Source: Pseudoalteromonas piscicida (GTDB lineage: Bacteria; Pseudomonadota; Gammaproteobacteria; Enterobacterales; Alteromonadaceae). Taken from it: DNA of 64,000 nt. Numbering within the stretch: the stretch's first letter is position 1; the number at the start of each line of letters is the position of its first letter. The notes under the pieces were generated by a model that was not told the DNA's origin, did not search any database, and saw only the letters and a list, made by a program, of their open reading frames with translations. The stretch is from contig NZ_CP011924.1 of the NCBI RefSeq assembly GCF_000238315.3, positions 3,866,001 through 3,930,000 of the forward strand. The letters are read 5' to 3'. This document shows positions 37,245-47,337 of the stretch, piece by piece. The translations under genes and the position numbers were made by a program.

Positions 37245-39953
37245 ATGTTAGCAAATATTTTTACCAAAATTTTTGGTAGTCGTAATGATCGCACCATCAA
37301 AAACCTAAGAAAAACAGTCGCTTTAATCAATGCGTTAGAAGAACAATACGGCAAATTAAGCGATGATGAACTAAAAGCAAAAACGGCTGAATTTAAACAG
37401 CGTATTGAGCAAGGTTCAACGCTAGATGACTTATTACCAGAGGCGTTCGCTACGGTGCGTGAAGCATCTAAGCGCGTATTTGGAATGCGTCATTTCGATG
37501 TGCAAATGATTGGTGGTATGGTGCTTCACCAAGGTCGTATTTCAGAAATGAGAACGGGTGAAGGTAAAACACTAACAGCAACATTGCCTGCGTATTTAAA
37601 TGCGGTTTCGGGCAAGGGCGTTCACGTTATTACCGTCAACGACTACTTAGCTAAGCGTGATGCTGAGACCAACCGTCCACTCTTTGAATTCCTAGGTCTT
37701 ACTGTAGGTTGTAACGTACCAGGCATGATGCCACAGCAGAAAAAGCAAGCCTATGCTGCGGATATCACTTACGGCACCAATAACGAGTTCGGCTTCGACT
37801 ATTTGCGCGATAACATGGCGTTTAGTGTCGATGAACGTGTACAACGTCCACTTAACTATGCGGTTGTGGATGAAGTGGATTCAATCCTAATCGATGAAGC
37901 GCGTACACCACTGATCATTTCTGGGCCTGCTGAAGATAGCTCTGAGCTTTATGCCGAAATCAATAAAATTGTTCCTGATCTTGTGCAACAAGAAAAAGAA
38001 GATGAAGAAGGCGTGGAAGGCGATGGCGATTTCACCATTGATGAAAAAGGTAAACAAGTTCACCTTACCGAGCGTGGTCAAATCAAAGTTGAGGAATTAC
38101 TAACTGAACGTGGTTTGATTGAAGAGGGTGACTCGCTTTACTCGGCAGGTAATATTTCACTACTTAGCCATGTTTATGCAGCACTTCGTGCTCACAAGCT
38201 CTATCAAAAAGACGTTGATTACGTTGTAAAAGATAATGAAGTTATCATTGTTGACGAGCACACTGGCCGTACGATGGAAGGACGCCGTTGGTCTGAGGGT
38301 CTTCACCAAGCCGTTGAAGCGAAAGAAGGGGTTCGTATTCAGAACGAAAACCAAACCTTGGCTTCAATCACATTCCAGAATTACTTCCGTTTGTATAACA
38401 AGCTTGCAGGTATGACAGGTACTGCAGACACTGAAGCGTTCGAGTTCCAGTCAATCTATGGCCTAGATACCGTAGTCATCCCAACTAATAAACCTATGGT
38501 TCGTGATGACCGTGCAGATCTTGTATATTTGACGCAAGAAGAGAAATTTGAAGCCATTCTTGAAGACATTCGCTCTTGCCAAGAACGTGGTCAGCCTGTG
38601 TTGGTGGGTACGGTATCTATCGAAAGTTCTGAGTATCTTTCTCACTTCCTTCGCAAAGAAAAAATTGACCATAACGTACTGAATGCTAAATTCCACGCGC
38701 AAGAAGCAGATATTATCGCGGACGCGGGCCTACCGGGCAAAGTGACGATTGCGACGAATATGGCTGGTCGTGGTACGGATATCGTACTGGGTGGCAGCTG
38801 GCAGTCGGATGTTGAAAAATTAGAAAACCCGTCAGAAGAGCAAGTAGCAGAAATTAAAGCCGCTTGGAAAGCGCGTCATGATGCAGTACTGGCTTCTGGT
38901 GGTTTACACATTATTGGTACAGAGCGTCACGAATCGCGTCGTATCGATAACCAGTTGCGTGGACGTGCAGGTCGCCAAGGTGAAGCAGGTTCAAGCCGCT
39001 TCTACCTATCGATGGATGACGCATTGATGCGTATCTTTGCTGGTGAGCGTATGACTAACATGATGCGTAAGCTAGGTATGCAACGTGGTGAAGCCATTGA
39101 GCACCCATGGGTTAACCGTGCCATTGAAAACGCACAGCGTAAAGTAGAAGCGCGTAACTTTGATATTCGTAAACAATTACTTGAATACGATGACGTTGCG
39201 AACGATCAACGTAAAGTGGTTTACGAACAGCGTAACGAACTACTTGAAGAAGGCGACATCTCAGAGACGATCACGGCTATTCGTGAAGATGTATTGAATG
39301 CGACTATTGATCAGTATATTCCACCGCAAAGTCTGGCGGAAATGTGGGACATCCCAGCACTTGAAGAACGCTTGAAAAATGACTTCCATGTTGAGCTTCC
39401 GATCGCTAAATGGCTTGAAGAAGACAGCAAGCTATATGAAGAAATGCTACGCGATCGTATCGTAGAGGACGTGGATAAAGCGTACAAGCAAAAAGAAGAG
39501 ATGGTAGGCCCTGATGTGCTACGTCACTTCGAAAAAGCGGTTATGTTACAAAGCCTAGATCAGCATTGGAAAGATCACTTAGCGGCAATGGATCATCTTC
39601 GCCAAGGTATTCATCTACGTGGTTATGCGCAGAAGAATCCGAAGCAAGAATATAAGCGTGAGTCGTTTGAGTTATTCTCACAAATGCTTGAAAACTTGAA
39701 GATTGACGTTGTTGGCGTACTAAGTAAAGTGCAGGTTCGTGCTGAGGAAGATGTTGAGAAGGTTGAAGAACAACATCGTAAGAGTGAGCAAGCACCGCGT
39801 GAATATCAACACGAAGAAGTTGAGCGCGTGGGCGGCGAAACGCCTGAGGGTGCGGTTGTTGCTGAGCGCACAGAGCCTAAAGTTGGTCGCAATGAGCCAT
39901 GCCCTTGCCAATCAGGTAAGAAGTTTAAGCAGTGTTGTGGCAAACTAAAATAA
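37245..39953 (+). CDS. secA: preprotein translocase ATPase SecA
   Basis: The motor that drives unfolded proteins through SecYEG. The 902-residue length equals E. coli SecA (901). Motifs: Walker A region [14 protein letters not shown] (about 102), [20 protein letters not shown] (Walker B), the preprotein crosslinking domain, and [22 protein letters not shown]. It also has [17 protein letters not shown] and [21 protein letters not shown]. The C-terminal zinc motif [17 protein letters not shown] binds SecB. No secM-like gene precedes it, unlike in enterobacteria. Confidence 0.97.
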   Translation: MLANIFTKIFGSRNDRTIKNLRKTVALINALEEQYGKLSDDELKAKTAEFKQRIEQGSTLDDLLPEAFATVREASKRVFGMRHFDVQMIGGMVLHQGRISEMRTGEGKTLTATLPAYLNAVSGKGVHVITVNDYLAKRDAETNRPLFEFLGLTVGCNVPGMMPQQKKQAYAADITYGTNNEFGFDYLRDNMAFSVDERVQRPLNYAVVDEVDSILIDEARTPLIISGPAEDSSELYAEINKIVPDLVQQEKEDEEGVEGDGDFTIDEKGKQVHLTERGQIKVEELLTERGLIEEGDSLYSAGNISLLSHVYAALRAHKLYQKDVDYVVKDNEVIIVDEHTGRTMEGRRWSEGLHQAVEAKEGVRIQNENQTLASITFQNYFRLYNKLAGMTGTADTEAFEFQSIYGLDTVVIPTNKPMVRDDRADLVYLTQEEKFEAILEDIRSCQERGQPVLVGTVSIESSEYLSHFLRKEKIDHNVLNAKFHAQEADIIADAGLPGKVTIATNMAGRGTDIVLGGSWQSDVEKLENPSEEQVAEIKAAWKARHDAVLASGGLHIIGTERHESRRIDNQLRGRAGRQGEAGSSRFYLSMDDALMRIFAGERMTNMMRKLGMQRGEAIEHPWVNRAIENAQRKVEARNFDIRKQLLEYDDVANDQRKVVYEQRNELLEEGDISETITAIREDVLNATIDQYIPPQSLAEMWDIPALEERLKNDFHVELPIAKWLEEDSKLYEEMLRDRIVEDVDKAYKQKEEMVGPDVLRHFEKAVMLQSLDQHWKDHLAAMDHLRQGIHLRGYAQKNPKQEYKRESFELFSQMLENLKIDVVGVLSKVQVRAEEDVEKVEEQHRKSEQAPREYQHEEVERVGGETPEGAVVAERTEPKVGRNEPCPCQSGKKFKQCCGKLK

Positions 39954-39977
39954 CAGGCCCTAAATCTAAATTGGTAT

Positions 39978-40004
39978 AAAAAGCGACGCTAAGTCGCTTT
40001 TTTT
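39978..40004 (+). terminator. terminator after secA
   Basis: AAAAAGCGAC-GCTAA-GTCGCTTTTT followed by more Ts, 25 bases after the secA stop. mutT starts immediately downstream, so some read-through is possible. Confidence 0.88.
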
Positions 40005-40016
40005 ATGGAGTAAATG

Positions 40017-40415
40017 ATGCAAAAAAAACGTGTTGAAGTCGCTGTTGGTGTTATTGAAAAGGCGCAGCAAATCTTTGTATGTTTAAGAGGTGAAGATCAG
40101 CACCAAGGTGGGCTTTGGGAGTTTCCAGGCGGGAAAATGGAAGCGGGTGAAGATGTCTTTTCGGCATTGAAACGTGAGCTGCAAGAAGAGGTTGGCATTG
40201 AGATCTATAACTCATCTGAGCTAATGCGTATTGAGCATGACTATGCTGATAAAGCCGTATGCTTATACATTCATCATGTTGAGGATTTTTCCGGTGAAGC
40301 TCATGGTGCAGAAGGGCAGCCTTCTAAATGGGTTTCAGTTGAGCAGTTGCATGAACTCGCGTTTCCTGAGGCCAACAAAGCAATTGTGGAATTATTGCAA
40401 GCGCGCCAAAGTTAG
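40017..40415 (+). CDS. mutT: 8-oxo-dGTP diphosphatase MutT
   Basis: A Nudix hydrolase that removes oxidised dGTP from the nucleotide pool. The 132-residue protein has GLWEFPGGKMEAGEDVFSAL and KRELQEEVGIEI, a perfect Nudix box (Gx5Ex7REUXEEXGU). Of two adjacent ATGs the second (40017) has the better distance (six bases) to GGAG. It follows secA directly, as in E. coli, although a terminator stands between. Confidence 0.93.
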   Translation: MQKKRVEVAVGVIEKAQQIFVCLRGEDQHQGGLWEFPGGKMEAGEDVFSALKRELQEEVGIEIYNSSELMRIEHDYADKAVCLYIHHVEDFSGEAHGAEGQPSKWVSVEQLHELAFPEANKAIVELLQARQS

Positions 40416-40454
40416 TGACAAACTTTGTTACTAAATTCAGCACTCAGAGTCATA

Positions 40455-40491
40455 GTCATTCACTATGTGCATAGGTAGACTAGTGAATGAC
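40455..40491. repeat. inverted repeat after mutT
   Basis: GTCATTCACTA and TAGTGAATGAC, a perfect 11-bp inverted repeat with a 15-base loop, 40 bases after the mutT stop. There is no T-run, so it is not a standard terminator. The rest of the 312-bp gap up to the peptidase (40416-40727) is AT-rich and shows no gene. Confidence 0.55.
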
Positions 40492-40727
40492 CGCTTACGT
40501 GTAAATAAACATCAGCCAACGATTCTCGTTACTCTGAGGTTTGATAGGAAACACAGTTAGAAGGAATTCTTTTCAAGCCATAAAGGTTATGTCTATATTA
40601 CATTCACCTATATGCAATTGACTTGCTTGATTATTTAACCTGAGGTTTGGATAAATAATTTAAGCATTATTTTATCTAGATGAATGGAATTCGGCGTTTA
40701 CAAGCGAAACTCTATCAGGGGAATAAA

Positions 40728-42800
40728 ATGAAGAAATTATCACTGACCGCTGCAAGTGTTGCACTTGCATTGGGATTGATTGGTTGTAGTGAACAACCGC
40801 AAACACAACAACAAAAACCAGCGGAACAAGCCGAAGCACAAAAGGCAGTTTTGAATTCTGGTATCGAATTAGAAAATATTGATAAATCAGTGCGCCCACA
40901 AGATGACTTCTATTTTCATGTGAATGGTCACTGGTTAGAAAAAACTAAAATCCCTGCAGATAAGTCAAATTATGGCTCTTTCTCGCAGCTCTATGATGAG
41001 TCGCAAAAAGCACTGCGTAAAGTACTGGAAGATGCTGCAAATAATGCATCTGCAAAAGCGGGTAGCGATGAGCAGAAGCTGGGGGCGTTTTATCAAAGCT
41101 ATATGGATGAGGGGGCGAGAAACGAGCTGGGCTTAAACCCAGTTAAGCCTTATCTGAAAGAAATTCAAGACTTGAAGAGTAAGTCGGAGCTACCAGCTAT
41201 CTTTGCTAAAATGCGTTTAACGGGCGCAAGTACACCGTTTGGTTGGTACGTTAATAATGATGCCAAAAATTCAAGCGAAAATGCACTTTATATGTTCCAG
41301 TCAGGGCTTGGTTTACCAGATCGCGATTACTATCTGAAAGATGACGAAAAATTCAGTAAGATCCGTGAGCAGTATCAGCTTTACATTGAACAGTTGTTGG
41401 CAAAGGCTGGTCATAAAAATCCAGGCCAAGCTGCACTGAATATTGTAGCGTTAGAGAAGCAAATTGCCGAGGCGCAATGGACACGTGTTGAAAGCCGCGA
41501 CGCGACTAAAACCTATAACAAGCTAAGCAATGATGCGTTTAATCAATTAATGCCAGACTTTGATACGTCAGCATTTCTAACTGCGCTCGGTATCAAAGCA
41601 GACTCACTGATTGTAAGCCAACCTAGTTTCTTTGAAGGGCTATCAAAAATCATTGCTGATTCAAAGCTAGAAGCTTGGCAAGACTATTTAACGTTCCACT
41701 TTACTAATGACTACGCTGAGTTACTGAGTAAAGATGTAGTTGATCTTAAATTTGGTTTCTTTGGTAAAACATTGACGGGTGTAGAAGAACAAGCGCCAAC
41801 GTGGAAAAAAGCGGTGGATGCAAGTAATTCTGTACTGGGTGAAATGTTAGGCAAGATTTACGTAAAGTCTTATTTCCCACCAGAAGCGAAAGCGCGTATG
41901 GAAGAGTTGGTTGCTAACCTTATTAAAGGGTTTGATCAGGCAATTGATGGTCTAGAGTGGATGAGTGCTGAAACAAAAGTAGCAGCAAAAGACAAGCTCA
42001 ATAAGTTTACGCCGAAGATTGGTTATCCTGACAAATGGAAAGATTACTCAGCACTTGAGATAAGCCCTGACGATCTTGTTGGTAACTATGTACGCTATAG
42101 CCAATTTGCTAATCAGGAAATGATCGATAAATTAGGTAAGCCTGTGGACCGTAGCGAGTGGTTGATGACACCACAAACGGTGAACGCGTACTATAACCCA
42201 GTGAATAACGAGATTGTATTCCCTGCTGCGATTTTACAGCCACCATTCTTTAACTTAGAAGCGGATGATGCAGTAAACTACGGCGCAATCGGCGCGGTTA
42301 TCGGTCACGAGTTAGGTCACGGCTTTGACGACCAAGGTGCTAAGTACGATGGTGATGGTAACCTACGTAATTGGTGGAGTGAGTCTGACCTTTCACAATT
42401 CGAAGCGCGTAGCCAAAAGCTGGTTGAGCAGTTTAATGGTTTTAAACCATTTGAAGACGCTGGTGTTAATGGTCAGCTGACACTGGGTGAAAATATTGGT
42501 GATTTAGGCGGATTAACTGTCGCTTATAAAGCGTACCAAATTTCACTAGGCGATCAAAAAGCGCCGGTTATTGACGGTTACACTGGAGAGCAGCGCTTCT
42601 TTATGGGCTGGTCACAAATTTGGCGTCGCAAATACCGCGATGAAGAGCTGCGTAATCGCCTAATGACAGATCCGCATTCACCAAGTCATTATCGAGTGAT
42701 TGGTGTGCTGCCGAATATGCCAGAGTTCTATAAGGCATTTGATGTGAAAGAAGGCGATAAGATGTATCTTAAACTAGAAGACAGAGTGAAAATCTGGTAA
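40728..42800 (+). CDS. pepO: M13-family zinc metallopeptidase, lipoprotein
   Basis: A neprilysin-like endopeptidase of 690 residues. The start at 40728 (MKKLSLTAASVALALGLIGC) has AGGGG upstream and opens a lipoprotein signal with the lipobox LIGC; the frame extending 48 bases upstream is not needed. A Gln-rich linker (PQTQQQKPAEQAEAQ) follows. The large N-terminal domain begins at VRPQDDFYFHVNGHWLE. The catalytic domain has VIGHELGHGFDDQG (HExxH), ENIGDLGGLTVAYKA (third zinc ligand Glu plus Asp) and RVIGVLPNMPEFYKAF. It probably degrades peptides at the cell envelope. It stands alone between mutT and the hexosaminidase gene. Confidence 0.92.
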   Translation: MKKLSLTAASVALALGLIGCSEQPQTQQQKPAEQAEAQKAVLNSGIELENIDKSVRPQDDFYFHVNGHWLEKTKIPADKSNYGSFSQLYDESQKALRKVLEDAANNASAKAGSDEQKLGAFYQSYMDEGARNELGLNPVKPYLKEIQDLKSKSELPAIFAKMRLTGASTPFGWYVNNDAKNSSENALYMFQSGLGLPDRDYYLKDDEKFSKIREQYQLYIEQLLAKAGHKNPGQAALNIVALEKQIAEAQWTRVESRDATKTYNKLSNDAFNQLMPDFDTSAFLTALGIKADSLIVSQPSFFEGLSKIIADSKLEAWQDYLTFHFTNDYAELLSKDVVDLKFGFFGKTLTGVEEQAPTWKKAVDASNSVLGEMLGKIYVKSYFPPEAKARMEELVANLIKGFDQAIDGLEWMSAETKVAAKDKLNKFTPKIGYPDKWKDYSALEISPDDLVGNYVRYSQFANQEMIDKLGKPVDRSEWLMTPQTVNAYYNPVNNEIVFPAAILQPPFFNLEADDAVNYGAIGAVIGHELGHGFDDQGAKYDGDGNLRNWWSESDLSQFEARSQKLVEQFNGFKPFEDAGVNGQLTLGENIGDLGGLTVAYKAYQISLGDQKAPVIDGYTGEQRFFMGWSQIWRRKYRDEELRNRLMTDPHSPSHYRVIGVLPNMPEFYKAFDVKEGDKMYLKLEDRVKIW

Positions 42801-42819
42801 TTTCACATTTTGAATTCGT

Positions 42820-42860
42820 GGCGGTTTTATTGCGTTCCAGCAGTAAATCCGCCGCTTTTT
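42820..42860 (+). terminator. weak terminator after pepO
   Basis: GGCGGTTTTA (42820-42829) pairs with TAAATCCGCC (42844-42853) with one mismatch, followed by GCTTTTT. The rest of the 326-bp gap to 43126 shows no gene, only the NagR-type operator at 43027. Confidence 0.4.
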
Positions 42861-43026
42861 ACGACATCCAATTACAACTCTCTGAACTTCCTACAAAATA
42901 TCACACTCAATTCTGCACTTTCTGCAAAAACTCGCTATTTCCAAGGTCAAGTTCATCGCTATTTGATGGTATTTACAGCCAAATCAGAGTAGCTTCATTT
43001 TGTCTAACACAAGGATATGAAAAAAT

Positions 43027-43044
43027 AATGATAGCGCTGTCATT
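43027..43044. promoter_or_regulatory. NagR-type operator before the hexosaminidase gene
   Basis: AATGATAGCGCTGTCATT, a palindrome with one mismatch and a central GCGC, 82 bases before the hexosaminidase ATG. It matches the LacI-family NagR motif of Alteromonadales GlcNAc regulons as I know it. A near-identical site precedes nagP. Confidence 0.7.
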
Positions 43045-43126
43045 TTAACTTTTATATGATGTTTAGGAACAATAAGTGATTAAATGATGTTCATTTTGAA
43101 TTGGACATGAAGACTGGGAGCAAAAG

Positions 43127-45718
43127 ATGAGAATAAAAACGACTTTGCTTGGGGCGATAATTGCTGGGTGCTCGTTCTATACACAAGCATCATTCACGCA
43201 GCAGCAGTTAGCGCAGTTTGCAAGTGACACGCATTTTGAATTTGCGGTAGAAAATAACTTCAGTAATGGTGCAGGGGGCTTTAGCGGTGCTATTACACTG
43301 ACTAACAATTCAAAAGTTGATCTACCAAAAGGACAAAGCGATTGGCAAATCTATTTGCACTCAGTTCGTCATATCTCAACGGAAACAGCTGAAGGTCTGC
43401 GCTTTGAGCATATTAATGGCGACCTTCATCGTATCACCCCTACCGATTCGTTTGCTGGTTTAAAAGCGGGTGAAAAGCTCAAGTTAGCTTTTGATGGTTC
43501 GGCTTGGGTTGCTGCATACAGCGATTTTATGCCGCGTGCCTTTATTGTGTCAGGTAAAAATAAACCGGTCATTTTTACAAATACTGATACAGAAGATATG
43601 ACGCAATTCGTTGCGCCATTTGAGCGTGAGAACCAGCTGAAAAGATACAATACACCTACCGATTACACGCAGATAGCGAACGCAGCGCTGCGTTTTGAAC
43701 GTAATCAAAGCAATATTTCCGTCTCAAAAGAAGATGCGCTAAGACGTATCATTCCAAAGCCTGAGCACATCGACTTTAGTCGTGGCGAAATCACTCTTAA
43801 CAAAAACTGGCAGATCCGCTTTGCCGGACGTTTGAAGTCAGAAGTCGCCGTGTTTCAAGAAGACTTATCAGAGTATGGACTGGATTTAAAAGCTGAAGCT
43901 AATCACGTGCCAGAAGGAAATATCCCGACGATCCGCCTTAAAGTTGCGAAAAGTCTAGGGCGCGATTATGACTACAACCAAGCTGGGTCGTATACATTAG
44001 ATATTGATGATGACGTGATTGAAATCACGGGTATTGATAACGCCGGTGTGTTTTACGGTATTCAAAGTTTGCTAGCGCTATTTCCTGCCGATAGTAAAAA
44101 TGAAATTACCTTGTCTCACGTAGAGATCAAAGACTCTCCGCGCTTTAGCTGGCGTGGCATGCATTACGACAATGCCCGTAACTATCATGGTAAAGATGCG
44201 TTATTTAAATTAATTGAACAGATGGCGCGTTATAAGTTAAATAAGTTCCATTGGCACTTTTCTGATGATGAAGGTTGGCGCTTGGAGATCCCCGGGCTCC
44301 CTGAGTTAACAGAAGTCGGCGCATTTCGCTGTTTTGATTTACAAGAGCGTGAGTGCTTACTGACTCAGTTGGGCACAGGTCCTTTCAAAACGGGAAGTGG
44401 AAATGGTTACCTCTCTCGCGAGGACTTTGTCGAATTACTTAAATTTGCCACTGCGCGTCATATCGAGATCATTCCAGAAATCGAAAGCCCAGGGCATGCT
44501 CGTGCTGCGATTAAGTCGATGGAAGCGCGTTATCACAAATTGATGGAAGCAGGTAAAGCGCAAGAGGCCAAAGCCTATCTTCTGAACGATGTTGATGACA
44601 CTTCAAAGTATCTAACCGTGCAGCTATACACAGATAACTCTATTAATGTTTGCTTGGACTCAAGCTATGCCTTTATGGAGAAAGTGGTATATGAGCTGCA
44701 GGAAATGTATCGCGATGCTGGCACTATGCTAACGACAGTCCATTTTGGTGGCGATGAGGTTGGAAAGGGATCATGGACTGAATCACCAGCATGTAATGAG
44801 CTATTTGCGGTCGCCGACAACGGAGTGGCTGGACCCAATGATTTAAAACCATACTTTACTCAAAAAGTAGCAAAATTGCTTGCTAAGCGTGGGATCACCC
44901 CAGCCGCTTGGGAAGATGGTTTAATGTATAGCACCACGACGACCTTTAAACGTGATGAATTTCCAAATCCACAGTTTTTGGTAAATACTTGGGATAATAT
45001 TTGGGAGTGGGGCGTTGCAGACAGAGCCCACCGTTTTGCTAACAACAATTACCAGGTTATTTTGTCTCACGGTACTCATTTGTACTTTGATCACCCTTAC
45101 GAAGCGCACCCTGAAGAGCGCGGCTATTATTGGGCAACTCGTTACACAGATACGAAAAAAGCATTTTCGTATATGCCAGATAATATTTATGCAAATGCGG
45201 ACTTCACGCGAAACCGTGAGCCTATCGTGAACCTAGAAGCCTTAGTTGGTCGAGAGTTGCCCGCGCTTAAAAGACCGCAAAATATCCTTGGTATGCAAGG
45301 GCAAATATGGAGTGAGACCATTCGCTCGGAAGACCAAGTGTTACGATTGATTTTCCCTCGTTTGCTTTCGCTTGCGGAGCGCGCTTGGCATAAAGCGGAT
45401 TGGGAAGGGCGTCGTATTAACCAAAAAGAGTTAAATAAGGACTTCTCAACCTTTGCCGCAGCCTTGTCTTTAAAAGAAATTGCAAAGTTACAAAACGATG
45501 GCATTAAGCCAAACCTTCCGGTTCCGGGTGCCAAAGTGGTGTTGGGTAAACTTGAAGCGAATAGTGCTTTCCCTTATCTTGCAATTGAAGTGAGCTTAGA
45601 CAATGGCGAATCTTGGCAGCCTTATACTGATCAGATGAGTATCTCTGATGAAAGTAAGGTATTGTTGAGAACGCGAGCCGGAGAAAAAAATACGAGCCGT
45701 GTCACAGGGTTGAAATAA
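43127..45718 (+). CDS. GH20 beta-N-acetylhexosaminidase (chitobiase), lipoprotein
   Basis: An 863-residue chitin-utilisation enzyme that releases GlcNAc from chitobiose and chitooligosaccharides. The lipoprotein signal ends IIAGC (about residue 15). Order: an N-terminal carbohydrate-binding CHB_HEX-like domain (about 30-165), a GH20b domain (about 210-335) and a (beta/alpha)8 GH20 domain. The last starts at SWRGMHYDNARNYH and has the catalytic Asp-Glu pair in VHFGGDEVGKGSW. A C-terminal Ig-like domain follows. Substrate-site Trp residues occur in VNTWDNIWEWG and MQGQIWSE. It is followed by a strong terminator and nagP, and shares an operator type with it, so both are likely induced by GlcNAc. 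Confidence 0.93.
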   Translation: MRIKTTLLGAIIAGCSFYTQASFTQQQLAQFASDTHFEFAVENNFSNGAGGFSGAITLTNNSKVDLPKGQSDWQIYLHSVRHISTETAEGLRFEHINGDLHRITPTDSFAGLKAGEKLKLAFDGSAWVAAYSDFMPRAFIVSGKNKPVIFTNTDTEDMTQFVAPFERENQLKRYNTPTDYTQIANAALRFERNQSNISVSKEDALRRIIPKPEHIDFSRGEITLNKNWQIRFAGRLKSEVAVFQEDLSEYGLDLKAEANHVPEGNIPTIRLKVAKSLGRDYDYNQAGSYTLDIDDDVIEITGIDNAGVFYGIQSLLALFPADSKNEITLSHVEIKDSPRFSWRGMHYDNARNYHGKDALFKLIEQMARYKLNKFHWHFSDDEGWRLEIPGLPELTEVGAFRCFDLQERECLLTQLGTGPFKTGSGNGYLSREDFVELLKFATARHIEIIPEIESPGHARAAIKSMEARYHKLMEAGKAQEAKAYLLNDVDDTSKYLTVQLYTDNSINVCLDSSYAFMEKVVYELQEMYRDAGTMLTTVHFGGDEVGKGSWTESPACNELFAVADNGVAGPNDLKPYFTQKVAKLLAKRGITPAAWEDGLMYSTTTTFKRDEFPNPQFLVNTWDNIWEWGVADRAHRFANNNYQVILSHGTHLYFDHPYEAHPEERGYYWATRYTDTKKAFSYMPDNIYANADFTRNREPIVNLEALVGRELPALKRPQNILGMQGQIWSETIRSEDQVLRLIFPRLLSLAERAWHKADWEGRRINQKELNKDFSTFAAALSLKEIAKLQNDGIKPNLPVPGAKVVLGKLEANSAFPYLAIEVSLDNGESWQPYTDQMSISDESKVLLRTRAGEKNTSRVTGLK

Positions 45719-45741
45719 ACCCTCGTATTCAGTTTATCGCA

Positions 45742-45765
45742 AAAAAGGGCAATGGCCCTTTTTTG
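45742..45765 (+). terminator. terminator after the hexosaminidase gene
   Basis: AAAAAAGGGC-AATG-GCCCTTTTTT, a perfect 10-bp stem ending in a T-run, 24 bases after the stop. Confidence 0.9.
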
Positions 45766-45821
45766 GTGATAATTTTGCTCAAATTCTAACTGGTAATGAA
45801 ATAGATTTTAACGTAAAGTTA

Positions 45822-45839
45822 AATGTCAGCGCTGTCATT
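45822..45839. promoter_or_regulatory. NagR-type operator before nagP
   Basis: AATGTCAGCGCTGTCATT, one mismatch from a perfect palindrome and differing from the 43027 site at two positions. It lies 72 bases before the nagP start. Confidence 0.7.
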
Positions 45840-45911
45840 TTTGTAAAGAAAGCAGTGAGCAAAGCAAAAAATAACAAGGCAAAAAGCCATACAAACAATA
45901 AACGATGAGTA

Positions 45912-47207
45912 ATGTTTATGGAAGCTACCGTGTCGAATACAACAAAACGAAGTAACGCGATCCCTATGGCAATTGTCGCCGCCATGTTTTTTATTCTTGG
46001 CTTTGTGACTTGGCTTAATGGGTCGCTAATGCCATATTTGGAGCAAGTATTAAAACTAACTCCTCTCCAATCTTCATTTATTCTTTTCTCTTTTTATATT
46101 GCGGTGACATTTACCGCGGTTCCTTCTGCTCTAGTTATCCGCAAGGTAGGTTATAAAAATGGTATGGCCATCGCAATTGCGATGATGATGTGTGCGGCGT
46201 TGCTATATATTCCAGCGGCTAAAACACAAATGTTTGCATTGTTTTTGTTTGCTCAATTTACTATGGGTATTGGGCAAACATTATTACAAACTGCTGTAAA
46301 CCCTTATGTGGTACGTATTGGGCCTGAAGAGTCAGCAGCTGTACGCGTAAGTATTATGGGTATACTGAATAAAGGTGCTGGTATTGTTGCGCCGCTTGTA
46401 TTTACCGCGTTGGTGCTGAGTAACTTTACTGATATGGCTGGTAAAGAGCTGACTCAAGCTGATATTGATGCAATGGCCAATGGTCTTATCGGGCCATATC
46501 TAGGCTTGGCTGCATTTATTGGTATTTTTGCCTTGGGTATTAAGTTTGCACCACTACCTGAAATAGAAAAAGATGACGAAGAAGAGCATGGCTCGGTGAG
46601 AGAAGCGCTATCTCATCCTAATCTAAAGCTTGGTGTGATCGCGCTGTTTTTGTATGTTGCGGTTGAAGTGATTGCTGGTGATACGATTGGTTCATTTGCA
46701 TTAGCACTGGGTGTCGAAAAATATAGTGTGATGACCTCTTATACTATGGCTTGTATGGTTACGGGCTATATTCTGGGCATTATATTGATCCCGAGAGTAA
46801 TATCTCAGGAGAAGGCGTTAACAGCATCTGCGGTGCTTGGTGTGCTTCTCACGCTCGCAATTTCATTTGGTAGCCCAGACTCATTTGTCATTTCAAATCT
46901 ATTTGGATTATCAGCGTTGCCTGATATTCTATTGATGGTCGCTATTTTAGGTTTAGCAAATGCCATTATGTGGCCAGCTATTTGGCCGCTCGCATTATCT
47001 GGACTTGGCAAGCTAACCAGTGTAGGCTCTGGTCTATTGGTTATGGGTATTGCCGGTGGTGCATTCGGTCCCGTGTTCTTAGGTTTAGCAAAGGGCACCT
47101 CAGGTACGGTGGAATCACAGCAAATTGCACACCTTGTAATGTTACCTTGCTATCTATTTATAATCTTCTACGCTGTGAAAGGTCATAAGATCAAAAAGAA
47201 AGCGTAG
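45912..47207 (+). CDS. nagP: NagP-type N-acetylglucosamine permease
   Basis: A 431-residue sugar transporter of the fucose-galactose-GlcNAc branch of the major facilitator family, with about 12 TM helices. NAIPMAIVAAMFFILGFVTW-LNGSLMPYLE at the N-terminus, then QTLLQTAVNPYVVRIGPEES, fits the family. Alteromonadales use NagP, not a PTS, to import free GlcNAc into the cytoplasm for NagK and NagA. The upstream GH20 enzyme would supply the sugar. The start could be ATG 45912 or 45918; neither has a strong ribosome site, though TGAG is better spaced for 45918. Substrate is inferred from neighbour and operator. Confidence 0.85.
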   Translation: MFMEATVSNTTKRSNAIPMAIVAAMFFILGFVTWLNGSLMPYLEQVLKLTPLQSSFILFSFYIAVTFTAVPSALVIRKVGYKNGMAIAIAMMMCAALLYIPAAKTQMFALFLFAQFTMGIGQTLLQTAVNPYVVRIGPEESAAVRVSIMGILNKGAGIVAPLVFTALVLSNFTDMAGKELTQADIDAMANGLIGPYLGLAAFIGIFALGIKFAPLPEIEKDDEEEHGSVREALSHPNLKLGVIALFLYVAVEVIAGDTIGSFALALGVEKYSVMTSYTMACMVTGYILGIILIPRVISQEKALTASAVLGVLLTLAISFGSPDSFVISNLFGLSALPDILLMVAILGLANAIMWPAIWPLALSGLGKLTSVGSGLLVMGIAGGAFGPVFLGLAKGTSGTVESQQIAHLVMLPCYLFIIFYAVKGHKIKKKA

Positions 47208-47256
47208 CAAGAAAATGTAAAGCATTTCTATGTATGTAGAAATAATCCCGTGTGTG

Positions 47257-47286
47257 ATGCCACCTGAATAAGGTGGCATTTTTTTA
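47257..47286 (+). terminator. terminator after nagP
   Basis: ATGCCACCT-GAATA-AGGTGGCAT followed by seven Ts, 49 bases after the nagP stop. Confidence 0.92.
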
Positions 47287-47337
47287 TGTCTAAATCACTC
47301 CCTACCTGCAAAACCGCCTCAATGCCAAGATCTTTTC

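Noticed and set aside
37034..37354. Minus-strand reading frame across the secA leader and start
   Set aside because: It overlaps the conserved secA N-terminus antisense and has no ribosome site or recognisable protein pattern.
42810..43048. Two overlapping short plus-strand frames between pepO and the hexosaminidase gene
   Set aside because: No ribosome sites, no protein-like composition, and they cover the hairpin and the operator.
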